Source: Caryophanales bacterium (GTDB taxonomy: Bacteria > Bacillota > Bacilli > CAJFEE01). Taken from it: 64,000 nt of DNA. The notes beneath the pieces are model-generated. The model saw nothing but the letters and a program-made list of their open reading frames with translations, did not search any database and was not told the DNA's origin. The DNA is taken from positions 1 through 64,000 of the forward strand of contig JAQSYP010000005.1 in NCBI GenBank assembly GCA_029256085.1, written 5' to 3'. Positions 29,976-39,611 of the stretch are shown in pieces (the stretch's first letter is position 1; every line of letters starts with the position of its first letter). A program made the translations under genes and the position numbers.

Positions 29976-30543
29976 TATTTTAGATGCCTTTATCTTGTCC
30001 CTTAAAAAAAACAACTTTAACGACATATTAATAGAAGATATTTGTAATCAAATAAGCATTTCAAAAGTAACGTTTTTTAGATATTTCTCGACTAAAGAGG
30101 AAGTATTAGATTATTTTGTTTTACGATGGTGCTATCAGAGGAGTTTAGAAATTTTTAATAAAAAGTATATTGGGGTTGCGGGTCTTTATCATGTTTTTCA
30201 ATCAACTGCAGAAATTCCTAATTCTGAGCGCATTTTTGTCGCCCTAATAAATTACTATTCAAAGTTAAAAGACAAACCAACTTTTAAAGAGCTAAGTAAA
30301 TATGAGCGATATATAATTTCCAATAGTACAGACGATGCTGTGGATATTAAACTATACTCATTAAAAGAAATATTAAATTATTATCTACAAGAAATTGAGA
30401 ATATTGATAAATCAAAGTTAAATGTTTATTTAGATCATCTCGTTACTTTATTTTATGGTGTTCCTTTTCATGTTCACATTGATATGTCCGGGGAATCTCT
30501 AGTTAATGCCTATAAAAGACACTTAGACATAATTTTTAAATAG
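29926..30543 (+). CDS. TetR/AcrR family regulator
   Basis: ILDAFILSLKKNNFNDILIEDICNQISISKVTFFRYFSTKEEVLDYFV. Confidence 0.9.
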   Translation: MKNMPLRERKKYQTMANILDAFILSLKKNNFNDILIEDICNQISISKVTFFRYFSTKEEVLDYFVLRWCYQRSLEIFNKKYIGVAGLYHVFQSTAEIPNSERIFVALINYYSKLKDKPTFKELSKYERYIISNSTDDAVDIKLYSLKEILNYYLQEIENIDKSKLNVYLDHLVTLFYGVPFHVHIDMSGESLVNAYKRHLDIIFK

Positions 30544-30549
30544 TATATA

Positions 30550-30583
30550 AAAAGGTCTCTGACAAAATGTCGGAGACCTTTTT
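30550..30583 (+). terminator. Intrinsic terminator
   Basis: aaaggtctctgacaaaatgtcggagaccttttt. Confidence 0.7.
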
Positions 30584-30792
30584 GATTAATACGTGTTTCT
30601 ACAACTGGATGATAAAAACCCAAAAGTAGTTGATAAATTGAGCCAACTGAAAGATAAAGTTTATTTTTGTTGCTGATGCACGGTTTAGGAGCTTGAAATG
30701 GACCAACTGAACCCCATTACTTCCTAATTACAGTATCATTTTCTATTTTTAGTAAATAATAAATCTGAAAATATTTGTATGGGAGAAACATT

Positions 30793-32226
30793 ATGGAAAA
30801 AACACATAAAGGATTATCTGCATGGCAGCTAACTATGATGGCATTAGGAAGTGTAGTTGGTGGATCATTCTTTCTAGGATCTTCAGTTATCATCAACGCA
30901 GCTGGCCCATCAATCTTAATTTCGTTTATATTAGGAGGAATCTTAATATATTTCATACTTTTTGCTCTCTCAGAAATGACTGTGGCTAATCCTGCTGGAG
31001 GATCATTTAGCACTTTTGCGGCAAAGTATCTAGGTACCGGAACAGGCTTTGTTGTTGGATGGTTATACTGGAGTGGAACAGCTATTTCAATGTCAAGTGA
31101 GGCGACAGCTCTAACAATACTGTTTCGGGAGTGGTTTCCCAACTTATCAATAGCCATGTTTGGTAGTGCGATAATTATTGGGGTTACGCTGATAAATTTG
31201 CTTGGTGTTTCAAAGCTTGGAAAACTCCAAAGTGGATTAGCTGGAATTAAAGTTTTTGCTGTAATCTTTTTCATATTAATTGCTATCGCATTAATTTTTG
31301 GTATTATGCCGAATAAACCAGCAGTAGGTGTTGGGGAGTTAGCAACTGAACCGTTGATGCCAGGTGGATTTAAAAGTATTGCTGGGAGTATGCTACTAGT
31401 TATTTATACATACGCAGGTTTCGAGATTATTGGACTAGCTGCATCTGAAGCAAGGGACCCTAAGAAAACAATTCCTAAAGCAATTCGAAATACAGTATTA
31501 GCACTCGTTGGGCTTTATTTAGTTTATATTATCGTCCTCCTACCTTTAATCCCAACATCTCAACTAAATGAAAACATAAGCCCAATTGTTGCATCCCTTA
31601 GTAGATGGGGATTTGGTTGGGCTGGTATGGCATTAAACTTTGTTCTAATATCAGCGATATTATCTGCAATGATGGCTGCAATTTTTGGACTTGGAAGAAT
31701 GATTAGGGCTCTTACAGATGAGGGACATGCACCAAAATTTTTAAAAGATAATACAGATGTTCCTTATAAAGGGATTCTATTCTCTGGGTTTGCAATGCTT
31801 ATGGGCTTAGCGTTCGGTTTGTTATTCCCTAGAGTATACTTAGTTTTAATTACTACTGGTGGTTTTGCATTACTTTTTACATATGCTGTAATTATTGCAA
31901 GTCAAATCCGCGCTCGCAAGGTGAATGGCTGTCCACCTGAAGGGAAATGTCAACTACCGGGTTTTCCGTACACATCGTGGATAGCATTAATAAGTATGAT
32001 TGGGATTTTCATAAGTATGCCGTTTATTCCTGGTCAAGTAACTGGCTTAGTTACAGGGATTTCAATGGTCGCATTTTATTCATTAGTTTATCTTGGAATA
32101 AAGTTTCGTAATGAAATTAAAAATAGAATTTATCCAAAAAGAAGAATCTCATCACAACCTAATTACTCAGTCGAATTTGCTGAAGAACCTATTGATAAAA
32201 ATTATAAAAATAAAGATAAGAAGTAG
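30793..32226 (+). CDS. Amino acid permease (APC family)
   Basis: LSAWQLTMMALGSVVGGSFFLGSSVIINAAGPSILISFILGG; 12 TM; YAGFEIIGLAASEARDPKKTIPKAI. Confidence 0.92.
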   Translation: MEKTHKGLSAWQLTMMALGSVVGGSFFLGSSVIINAAGPSILISFILGGILIYFILFALSEMTVANPAGGSFSTFAAKYLGTGTGFVVGWLYWSGTAISMSSEATALTILFREWFPNLSIAMFGSAIIIGVTLINLLGVSKLGKLQSGLAGIKVFAVIFFILIAIALIFGIMPNKPAVGVGELATEPLMPGGFKSIAGSMLLVIYTYAGFEIIGLAASEARDPKKTIPKAIRNTVLALVGLYLVYIIVLLPLIPTSQLNENISPIVASLSRWGFGWAGMALNFVLISAILSAMMAAIFGLGRMIRALTDEGHAPKFLKDNTDVPYKGILFSGFAMLMGLAFGLLFPRVYLVLITTGGFALLFTYAVIIASQIRARKVNGCPPEGKCQLPGFPYTSWIALISMIGIFISMPFIPGQVTGLVTGISMVAFYSLVYLGIKFRNEIKNRIYPKRRISSQPNYSVEFAEEPIDKNYKNKDKK

Positions 32227-32324
32227 ATTACTAAGGCTGTTGCTATATTACGCAATAGCCCAATTTTTTCTATAACAGAATTTTTTTTGCAAAACTCTTT
32301 TATTACTAACTATAATTAAATTAT

Positions 32325-33047
32325 ATGATGTATAAGGAGTTTGCAAAAATGTTAAATATTAAAGTCTTAAATATTGAATATCAATTTAATGGCATAAAAG
32401 AAACTATTCACCCAGTGATAATTTTTTCTGGTGAAGAAATTATCTTAATAGATTGTGGATATCCTGACTTTCTCTCAATCATAGAACGGGAAATTCAAAA
32501 AAATGGTGTTGATTGTAATGCGATTAGTAAAATAGTAATAACTCATCAAGACCACGATCATATGGGATCTCTTGCTGATTTTATAGGAAAATATCCAAAA
32601 ATTAGAGTTATAGCAGGTAACTATGAAACACCTTACATAACAGGCGATAAAAAGTCATTAAGGCTTAAGCAAGCTGAAGAATTCCAAAAAACATTACCAG
32701 TAGACCAAAAGGAATTTGGAGAGCAGTTTTGTGAAATTCTGCGAAATGTAAGACCATGTAACGTTGATATTAAAGTTAATGATGGGGACTTTATTGATAT
32801 TAATGAAGAGTGCGAGGTCATAGAAACACCTGGACATACACCGGGGCATATTTCCTTATATTTGAGAAAGATTAAAACTATAATAACAGGCGATTCTGCA
32901 GTTCTAGAAAATAATAAACTAGTAATTGCAAATCCACAGTTTACATTAGATTTAAAACAAGCTGAAGATTCACTTGAAAAAATATTATCATATGATGTTA
33001 ATACATTTATTTGTTATCATGGTGGAGTTTACAAATCACAAAGTTAA
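32325..33047 (+). CDS. MBL-fold metallo-hydrolase
   Basis: THQDHDHMGSL; ETPGHTPGHISLYL; ITGDS. Confidence 0.92.
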   Translation: MMYKEFAKMLNIKVLNIEYQFNGIKETIHPVIIFSGEEIILIDCGYPDFLSIIEREIQKNGVDCNAISKIVITHQDHDHMGSLADFIGKYPKIRVIAGNYETPYITGDKKSLRLKQAEEFQKTLPVDQKEFGEQFCEILRNVRPCNVDIKVNDGDFIDINEECEVIETPGHTPGHISLYLRKIKTIITGDSAVLENNKLVIANPQFTLDLKQAEDSLEKILSYDVNTFICYHGGVYKSQS

Positions 33048-33100
33048 TGACTTAGGCACGTCCTATTTTTACGAGGAATAATGTATTGGGGGAATAAGCC

Positions 33101-33793
33101 TTGAAAACTATTGGTTTAATAGGTGGTATGAGTTGGGAATCATCTTTAGAATACTATAGATTAATTAATGAGGAAGTAAAAAGTAGACTTGGCGGATTAC
33201 ACTCTGCTAAATGTATAATGTATAGTGTTGATTTTCAAGAAATCGAACATTATCAATCAATGGGCGACTGGGAAAGTGCTGGTAAAGCCTTATGTAGAGT
33301 AGCTCGTATATTAGAAAAAGCAGATGCTGATTTTATTGTTATTTGCACGAACACGATGCACAAGGTCGTTAACTACATTCAGGAAAATATTAATATACCA
33401 ATACTTCATATTGCAGATGCAACGGCTAGCAGAATACTTGAGTCAAAGATTAATAAAATAGGTTTACTAGGCACTAGATATACAATGGAACAGGACTTTT
33501 ACAAATCTAGAATTGAGGCTAATGGTATTCGGGTAATTGTTCCAAGTAAAGAAGATATTAAGCGAGTAAATAGCGTGATCTATGAAGAACTTTGCTTAGG
33601 GAAAATAGAAGAGTCATCAAAAGAATATTATAAAGAAGTAATTAGAAGTTTAGTTGCAGAAGGCGCTGAGGGAATAATATTAGGGTGTACCGAAATTGGA
33701 TTGCTAGTATCTGAGGACGATTCAGAAGTTCCAATATTCGATACTGCAAAAATTCATGCATTTGAAGCGGTGAATTGGTCCCTAAGAAAATAG
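33101..33793 (+). CDS. Aspartate/glutamate racemase family protein
   Basis: IGLIGGMSWESSLEYYRLINEEV; ICTNTMHKV; GIILGCTEIGLLV; TTG start. Confidence 0.92.
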   Translation: MKTIGLIGGMSWESSLEYYRLINEEVKSRLGGLHSAKCIMYSVDFQEIEHYQSMGDWESAGKALCRVARILEKADADFIVICTNTMHKVVNYIQENINIPILHIADATASRILESKINKIGLLGTRYTMEQDFYKSRIEANGIRVIVPSKEDIKRVNSVIYEELCLGKIEESSKEYYKEVIRSLVAEGAEGIILGCTEIGLLVSEDDSEVPIFDTAKIHAFEAVNWSLRK

Positions 33794-33946
33794 ACATTAT
33801 ATGAAAAAATGCAAAAAAAAATCTGTGGTTTTCGATAGTCCACAGAAAAAGGGTTAGGGTTTTAAGGTTTGAAAGGTTTTCATGTACTTAATATAAAATA
33901 TAATTGTGCAGAAATTATGGAATAATTAAAAATTACCTTAAAAAAA

Positions 33947-34444
33947 TTATGGATGGATTAAAACTTGAGTTCCTATAGGAATAATACGAGCCAGTTCTTC
34001 TACATCCTTGTTATACATTCGTATACAACCTTTTGAAACGGCTTTGCCAATTGAACTTGGATTATTTGTACCGTGAATACCGTAGCTTTCTTTTGATAAA
34101 CTCATCCACATTGTACCGAATGGACCACCGGGGTTAGGTGCTTTGTTAATAATAATAAAATTTCCTACTGGAGTATTGTTTAAAATTTTCCCAACTGCTA
34201 TTGGGTATTGCTTTTGTAGAACGCCATTTTTTAACAGTCTTAACTGACGTTTTTTTATCGACACGTCAATCTGAAATGGAATTGTATTGGGCGTTGGCAA
34301 ACCAGGTATAACTATTGAAAGACCGGGATAAATCACGTTAGGGTTAATTAAAGGGTTAGCTTTAATGATTTCAGATAATGGTGTTCGATAGTCCTTTGAT
34401 ATCTGATTTAGCGTTTCACCTGCTTTGACTATATGAACCAGTAT
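33947..34444 (-). CDS. ykuD: LysM + L,D-transpeptidase (YkuD)
   Basis: Lys[54 protein letters not shown]; probable non-canonical ATA start (see finding). Confidence 0.92.
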   Translation of the reverse strand: MLVHIVKAGETLNQISKDYRTPLSEIIKANPLINPNVIYPGLSIVIPGLPTPNTIPFQIDVSIKKRQLRLLKNGVLQKQYPIAVGKILNNTPVGNFIIINKAPNPGGPFGTMWMSLSKESYGIHGTNNPSSIGKAVSKGCIRMYNKDVEELARIIPIGTQVLIHP

Positions 34445-34560
34445 AAACGCCTCCTCCAGTAATTTTTTTCTCAAAATATTTTATGTAGGAGTAGACCTTC
34501 AAGGAGCTATAATATTAGAAATTTCTGTGCCACTAAATCCTCACTAAATTAAGTTACATG

Positions 34561-34667
34561 TTGATTTTAGCGAAGGACGCTTGACTCCAGCGGCAAAAAG
34601 ATCTAGGCGAGACTACAGGCTCGACAGATCTGCCGCGGAAAGCAAGCGTCCGAAAGCGAAAATCAAT
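34561..34667. repeat. Imperfect palindromic GC-rich repeat element, copy A
   Basis: ttgattttagc...ggacgcttg...aagatct...agatct...caagcgtcc...gcgaaaatcaa nested arms; shares gactcc-gcgg / ccgcggaaagc words with copies B and C. Confidence 0.65.
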
Positions 34668-34694
34668 ATCTTTTTACTTTTATCAGTGGCCGAC

Positions 34695-35747
34695 TTAGAT
34701 AGTGAGGGTTTGTATTTCATGTGTAGTTAGGCTTTGCAAATCTTCAATGAAAGCTGTTACAGCATCTTGTCTCGTTGCCCATGACGTTACTAAACGAATC
34801 GCTGAGTGATCTTCGTCAATCTTTGCCCAAACCATAAATGAATACTTTTGGCTCAACTCATTAATAATTTTATTTGGAAAAATAGGGAAAAGTTGATTTG
34901 TAGGCGAATCGATTAAGAAACTATAATCTAGAGAGCGGATACCTTCATCAAGTCGATACGCCATATCATTAGCGTGATTTGCTAAATAAAAGAATAAATC
35001 TTTTTTAAAAAGCTCTAAAAATTGAATGCCTAACAGTCGTCCTTTTGCAAGTAAGGCTCCTTTTTGCTTTATATGAAATCTAAAGTCATCTTTCAATAAG
35101 TCGTTGCAAATAACTAGAGCTTCCCCAAATAATGCACCGTTTTTTGTTCCACCTATATAAAAGGCATCAGTTAATCTTCCTAAATCTGATAAATCTAAAT
35201 CATTTTCAATAGAAGTTAATGCCGATCCGAGTCTAGCTCCGTCTACAAACAATAGGAGGTTCTTTTCTTTACAAAAAACACTTAAAGCTTCTAGCTCTTC
35301 CTTTTTATATATAGTACCAATTTCTGTCGGGTTAGAAATATATACAAGTTTTGGTTTTACCATATGCTCATCTGTATGAGAATCTAAAACAGATTGAACG
35401 TGATTTGTTGTTAATTTCCCATCGTGAACGTCAACAGAAATCACTTTATGTCCAGTTGCTTCGATTGCACCGGTTTCATGTGTATTTATGTGTCCGGTGT
35501 TTGCGGATATTGCAGCTTCATAAGGACGAAGGAAGGCTGAAATAGATGTAAGATTTGTTTGTGTTCCCCCAACTAAAAAATGAATATCAATATTATCACA
35601 TTTTATTTTTTGTTTTAATATCTCAGCAGCTTTACTAGAGTATGTGTCTTTTCCATATCCATCACATTGTTCGAAATTTGTTGTCACAATTGCATTCAAA
35701 ATCTCTGGATGTGCTCCCTCACTATAATCATTTTTAAAACTGTACAT
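34695..35747 (-). CDS. Threonine aldolase / beta-eliminating lyase family (PLP)
   Basis: FKNDYSEGAHPEILNAI, GGTQTNLTSISAFLRPYEAAISANTGHINTHETGAIEATGHK, LFVDGARLGSAL, FYIGGTKNGALFGEALV. Confidence 0.9.
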   Translation of the reverse strand: MYSFKNDYSEGAHPEILNAIVTTNFEQCDGYGKDTYSSKAAEILKQKIKCDNIDIHFLVGGTQTNLTSISAFLRPYEAAISANTGHINTHETGAIEATGHKVISVDVHDGKLTTNHVQSVLDSHTDEHMVKPKLVYISNPTEIGTIYKKEELEALSVFCKEKNLLLFVDGARLGSALTSIENDLDLSDLGRLTDAFYIGGTKNGALFGEALVICNDLLKDDFRFHIKQKGALLAKGRLLGIQFLELFKKDLFFYLANHANDMAYRLDEGIRSLDYSFLIDSPTNQLFPIFPNKIINELSQKYSFMVWAKIDEDHSAIRLVTSWATRQDAVTAFIEDLQSLTTHEIQTLTI

Positions 35748-35850
35748 TCATTTTCCATCCTTCCTAAAGATGTATTTCTATTGATTAAATAACAAATCAT
35801 TGCTAAATACAATACGTTTTAAATATTAATTTTAAGTATCCGCTTTCAAT

Positions 35851-35908
35851 TTGAACATATTGACATATCAGTTATATAATGTAAAAATATAGTTAGTTGA
35901 ACTAACTA
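35851..35908 (+). promoter_or_regulatory. Promoter and MarR operator candidate
   Basis: TTGAAC-18-TATAAT then 17 bp palindrome agttagtt-g-aactaact (35891-35907). Confidence 0.65.
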
Positions 35909-35923
35909 ATTAAGAGGTAAAAT

Positions 35924-36352
35924 ATGAAAAATGAAATAATGATCGGCGCGGATGCTATTGCAATGTTTTGTCGTTTACAAATGAATTTTAAAAAAGACAT
36001 GCCCATAAGGTCAAGTGAAATGGGTGTATTAATTTTTATACAAAAACAAAATAGCGATGTTACGCCTTTAATGATTAGTAATTTCTTTAATATTGCAAAA
36101 CCTTCAGTAACATCTACATTAAATGCACTGATCAAAAAAGAATATATTGAGAAAATCCCTTCAGCGAAGGATCGCAGGAGCTATACAGTTAATTTGACAA
36201 ATAAAGGTAAGCAACTTGTTGAGTCAACTCATAAAGAGCACTTTAAATTAATGGATATTCTTGTAGAAAAGATGGGCTATGATGATTTTAATAAGTTCAT
36301 TAATCTCATCCAAAAAGCAAATTCGATCTTAAGTGAGGGGAATAGAAGATGA
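35924..36352 (+). CDS. MarR family regulator
   Basis: DVTPLMISNFFNIAKPSVTSTLNALIKKEYIEKIPSAKDRRSYTVNLTNKGKQ. Confidence 0.92.
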   Translation: MKNEIMIGADAIAMFCRLQMNFKKDMPIRSSEMGVLIFIQKQNSDVTPLMISNFFNIAKPSVTSTLNALIKKEYIEKIPSAKDRRSYTVNLTNKGKQLVESTHKEHFKLMDILVEKMGYDDFNKFINLIQKANSILSEGNRR

Positions 36353-37203
36353 AGGTATTAGTAACAGGGGCAACGGGAAATGTTGGTATCTATGTTATAA
36401 AAGAGTTATTAGACTTAGGTGAAGAAGTAGTTGCTGCAGGAAGTAGTACGGAGAAATTAAGAAAAATGTTTCCTGAAAACGTTGATGTAGTTAAGTTTGA
36501 TTTTACTGATGAGAAAACATTTGATGTTGCGCTAGAAAACGTTGATCGAGTTTATTTAATGAGACCGCCTCACCTCGGTAAACCAGCGGATTTGTATCCT
36601 TTTATAGACGCGATGAAAAGACAAAATATCAAATTAGTATCTTTTTTATCATTGATGGGCATTGAAAAGAATACTATCCCTCCTCATTACAAAATTGAAA
36701 AGTACATAGAACAATCTGGAATTCCGTATGCTCATGTTCGCCCAGGATTCTTTATGCAAAATTTATCGGGTATACATTCAGTTGATATAAGAGAGAAAAA
36801 TGAAGTTTTTGTTCCTGCTGGAAAGAGTAAAACTAGTTTTATAGATGCTGCTGATATAGGTCTTGCAACCGCAACTTTACTACATGATCCTGAGAAATAT
36901 AAAAATACTGCACACACTATTACTGGTGGAGAATCATTGGATTACTACCAAGTAGCAGAAATTTTAAGTAAAGTTACAGGTCGTTCTATTAAATATGCAA
37001 AACCAGGTTATTTAAAATATAGAAGCTATTATATTAAAAAACGTGGAATGGATAAAGCATTTGTAAATGTAACGGTTGCTCTATACTTTATGACACGAAT
37101 GGGAACAGCTGAAAAGGTTACTAACGACTTTTATGAATTAACAGGAAGAGAGCCACGAACATTTGAAGAGTTTGCAAGACATAATATTAATAGTTTTATT
37201 TAA
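36349..37203 (+). CDS. NmrA-like NAD(P)-binding protein
   Basis: MKVLVTGATGNVGIYVIKELLDLGEEVVAAGSS; overlaps MarR stop. Confidence 0.9.
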   Translation: MKVLVTGATGNVGIYVIKELLDLGEEVVAAGSSTEKLRKMFPENVDVVKFDFTDEKTFDVALENVDRVYLMRPPHLGKPADLYPFIDAMKRQNIKLVSFLSLMGIEKNTIPPHYKIEKYIEQSGIPYAHVRPGFFMQNLSGIHSVDIREKNEVFVPAGKSKTSFIDAADIGLATATLLHDPEKYKNTAHTITGGESLDYYQVAEILSKVTGRSIKYAKPGYLKYRSYYIKKRGMDKAFVNVTVALYFMTRMGTAEKVTNDFYELTGREPRTFEEFARHNINSFI

Positions 37204-37212
37204 AAAAATTAA

Positions 37213-37250
37213 AGTGCCAGCCGCATATTAGCTGGCACTCTTCTATTTTT
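37213..37250 (+). terminator. Intrinsic terminator
   Basis: agtgccagccgcatattagctggcactcttctatttttt. Confidence 0.65.
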
Positions 37251-37392
37251 TATGTAACTAAAATTAACTAAATAATGGTAAATTTTAATCAGTAGTAATA
37301 TATTATTTAATAAAAAATGAGTTATACCGCTAAGAAACAAATTAATCCCTTACGTATATTATATTATGTCGAGCTATAATGGAGGTTTGGGA

Positions 37393-38388
37393 ATGAATAA
37401 TTACACTAAATTTACGAAAAAAGAACTTATAAATAGAATATTAGATTTAGAGGATATAATAAAATGTCTTAAAACAGAAAAAGATCAAGCTGAATTACTT
37501 AAGTTCCCATGGATAGGAAATCTAGGGCATTGGCATTTTAATATCCAAAAGAATATTGTAGTTTGTAATTCAAAAAAGATTACAACGCTTAATTATGACA
37601 TTAATGAGATTCCTGCAACAATTGGGCATGAATTCTTTACTGACAAGCTTCATCCAGAAGATTACGAAAGAGTTATGGAAAGTATGAGGCAACATGTATC
37701 TGGAAAAACAAATGCTTATGAAGTTGAGTACAGGATACAAACAAAGGATGGAAAATGGAAATGGTTTTATGATAGGGGCCAAACGATAAAATATGATGAC
37801 AGTGGAAAACCACTTATTATTGCAGGAATTGTGTTTGATGTGACAGAGCAAAAAGAGATTGAGATAACGCTTAGAGAGCAAAATGAAAAATTAAGATCAC
37901 TCGTTGATTTTGATTATTTAACTAACATATATAATAGTAAGGCTTTAGGAGAAAAGCTTGCAGACGAAATAAGCAATGCTACTTTAAAGAAATCACCACT
38001 AAGCATAATTATTTTAGATATAGATCGTTTCAAATTAGTAAATGATACACACGGGCATATTCTTGGTGATAAAGTTATTGCTATGATTGCACAAAAGATA
38101 AAGTCATCAATTAGAGAAGTTGATATTGTAGGGAGATATGGCGGAGAAGAGTTCTTAGTAATTCTCCCAAACTGTGATAAAGAAGAAGGTTTCACTATTG
38201 CAGAAACCATTAGAAAAAACATTCAATCAACTATATATCCAAAAGGAATAAATGTTACGATAAGTGGTGGTTTAAAGCAATTTGAAGGAGAGGCCATTGA
38301 CACATTTCTAGACAATGCAGACCAGTGTTTATATAAGGCGAAAAGATTAGGTAGAAATAAAATTGTACCTTATACAAGTAACGATTAA
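37393..38388 (+). CDS. PAS-GGDEF diguanylate cyclase
   Basis: PAS/PAC KDGKWKWFYDRGQTIKYDDSGKPLIIAGIVFDVTEQK; GRYGGEEFLVILPN. Confidence 0.93.
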   Translation: MNNYTKFTKKELINRILDLEDIIKCLKTEKDQAELLKFPWIGNLGHWHFNIQKNIVVCNSKKITTLNYDINEIPATIGHEFFTDKLHPEDYERVMESMRQHVSGKTNAYEVEYRIQTKDGKWKWFYDRGQTIKYDDSGKPLIIAGIVFDVTEQKEIEITLREQNEKLRSLVDFDYLTNIYNSKALGEKLADEISNATLKKSPLSIIILDIDRFKLVNDTHGHILGDKVIAMIAQKIKSSIREVDIVGRYGGEEFLVILPNCDKEEGFTIAETIRKNIQSTIYPKGINVTISGGLKQFEGEAIDTFLDNADQCLYKAKRLGRNKIVPYTSND

Positions 38389-38400
38389 ATACGTAAAATC

Positions 38401-38438
38401 AAAGACCTAGCATGTGGCTAATCATGCTAGGTCTTTTT
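38401..38438. terminator. Bidirectional terminator
   Basis: aaagacctagcatgtggctaatcatgctaggtcttttt. Confidence 0.7.
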
Positions 38439-38457
38439 AAAATGGGATGGCTATATA

Positions 38458-39444
38458 TTATTTAGAAAAATAATTTTCAATATCATCTAACAATAGATTA
38501 GAAGCAATAACACCGCCTGCTGTGTTCCAAATTGCATCATCAACTTGTTGGATTTTATTGTTTTTAGCAACGTTTAAGTTTTTAAACAACGGATCATTAA
38601 TCCATTCTTCAGCTAACTTTGGTCCTTCACCTTTTTTCTCAGCTGGATCATAAGTGAAGTAGAATAGAACATCTCCATCCATTGCTGGAATACGTTCTTT
38701 CGTTACACCCTTTTCAGCGAAATCCGGTGCATCTTGACCTTCAGCTCTTGCAAATCCTAATTGATCAAAAATAACTCCCGAAAAGCTATCTTTATGATAA
38801 ATTCTAACATCGCCTGGCATAAAACGAACGATTGAAACTTTTTGCTTAAGTTTATCGCCTAATTCAGTTTTCATATTTTCAACGCGCTTGTCAAAATCTG
38901 CAATAACTTTATTTCCTACATCTTCCTTATTAACAGCTTTTGAGTAAAGTTTGAAGTTCTCTTTCCAATCTCCACGTAATGTTTCAGCGAATACTGTCGG
39001 TGCAATAGCACTTAACTGGTCATAAATTTTTTCGTGACGCATTTTATTACCAATAATTAAATCTGGTTTTAAGGAAGCAATAGTTTCTACGCTAGGCTCT
39101 CCTTCATTTCCTACACTTGTTACTCCGTCCATCTTGTCATTAATGTGAGCGTACCAAGGATCACCAGTCCAAGATTGTACTGCACCTACAGGTTTCACAT
39201 CCATAGCTAGTAAAGCTTCTGTTCCCTCGTTTGTTAAAATAACAACACGTTTAGGTGTATCTTTAATTTCTGTTGTACCCATTGCGTGTTCAACAGTATA
39301 TGGTTTAGCTTCAACTTTTTTTGGCTCATTAGACGACTTCTTTTCCTCAGTATTTCCGCAAGCCCCTAACGTTAAGATTGAGATGATAAATAAAACTGAT
39401 AAAAAGATTGTTGAAAATTTCTGCCTAGAGTAGTATGTAAGCAT
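38458..39444 (-). CDS. Iron-siderophore ABC transporter substrate-binding lipoprotein
   Basis: Lipobox LTLGAC; TPKRVVILTNEGTEALLAMDVKPVGAV; periplasmic binding fold. Confidence 0.92.
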   Translation of the reverse strand: MLTYYSRQKFSTIFLSVLFIISILTLGACGNTEEKKSSNEPKKVEAKPYTVEHAMGTTEIKDTPKRVVILTNEGTEALLAMDVKPVGAVQSWTGDPWYAHINDKMDGVTSVGNEGEPSVETIASLKPDLIIGNKMRHEKIYDQLSAIAPTVFAETLRGDWKENFKLYSKAVNKEDVGNKVIADFDKRVENMKTELGDKLKQKVSIVRFMPGDVRIYHKDSFSGVIFDQLGFARAEGQDAPDFAEKGVTKERIPAMDGDVLFYFTYDPAEKKGEGPKLAEEWINDPLFKNLNVAKNNKIQQVDDAIWNTAGGVIASNLLLDDIENYFSK

Positions 39445-39462
39445 TAAAAAGTTCCTCCTAAA

Positions 39463-39480
39463 TGATAATGATTTTCATTC
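39463..39480. promoter_or_regulatory. Fur box candidate 1
   Basis: tgataatgattttcattc just upstream of substrate-binding protein gene. Confidence 0.7.
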
Positions 39481-39525
39481 ACAACAAAATATTAACCTAG
39501 AAAATTATCGTTGTCAACAATTAAT

Positions 39526-39540
39526 TGAAAATGATTATCA
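39526..39540. promoter_or_regulatory. Fur box candidate 2
   Basis: tgaaaatgattatca in front of divergent permease operon. Confidence 0.75.
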
Positions 39541-39611
39541 TAGTCATTGACACCGTATTTTAAATCTCCTAAACTATTATTAACAACTGAAATAAGAGGA
39601 GAAAATTTAAT

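Noticed and set aside
30717-31274. Minus-strand ORF 185 aa
   Set aside because: Antisense to amino acid permease; Pro/Ala/Ile-rich shadow typical of TM-gene antisense.
39463-39540. Novel regulator site between divergent iron genes
   Set aside because: Well explained by two ordinary Fur boxes.
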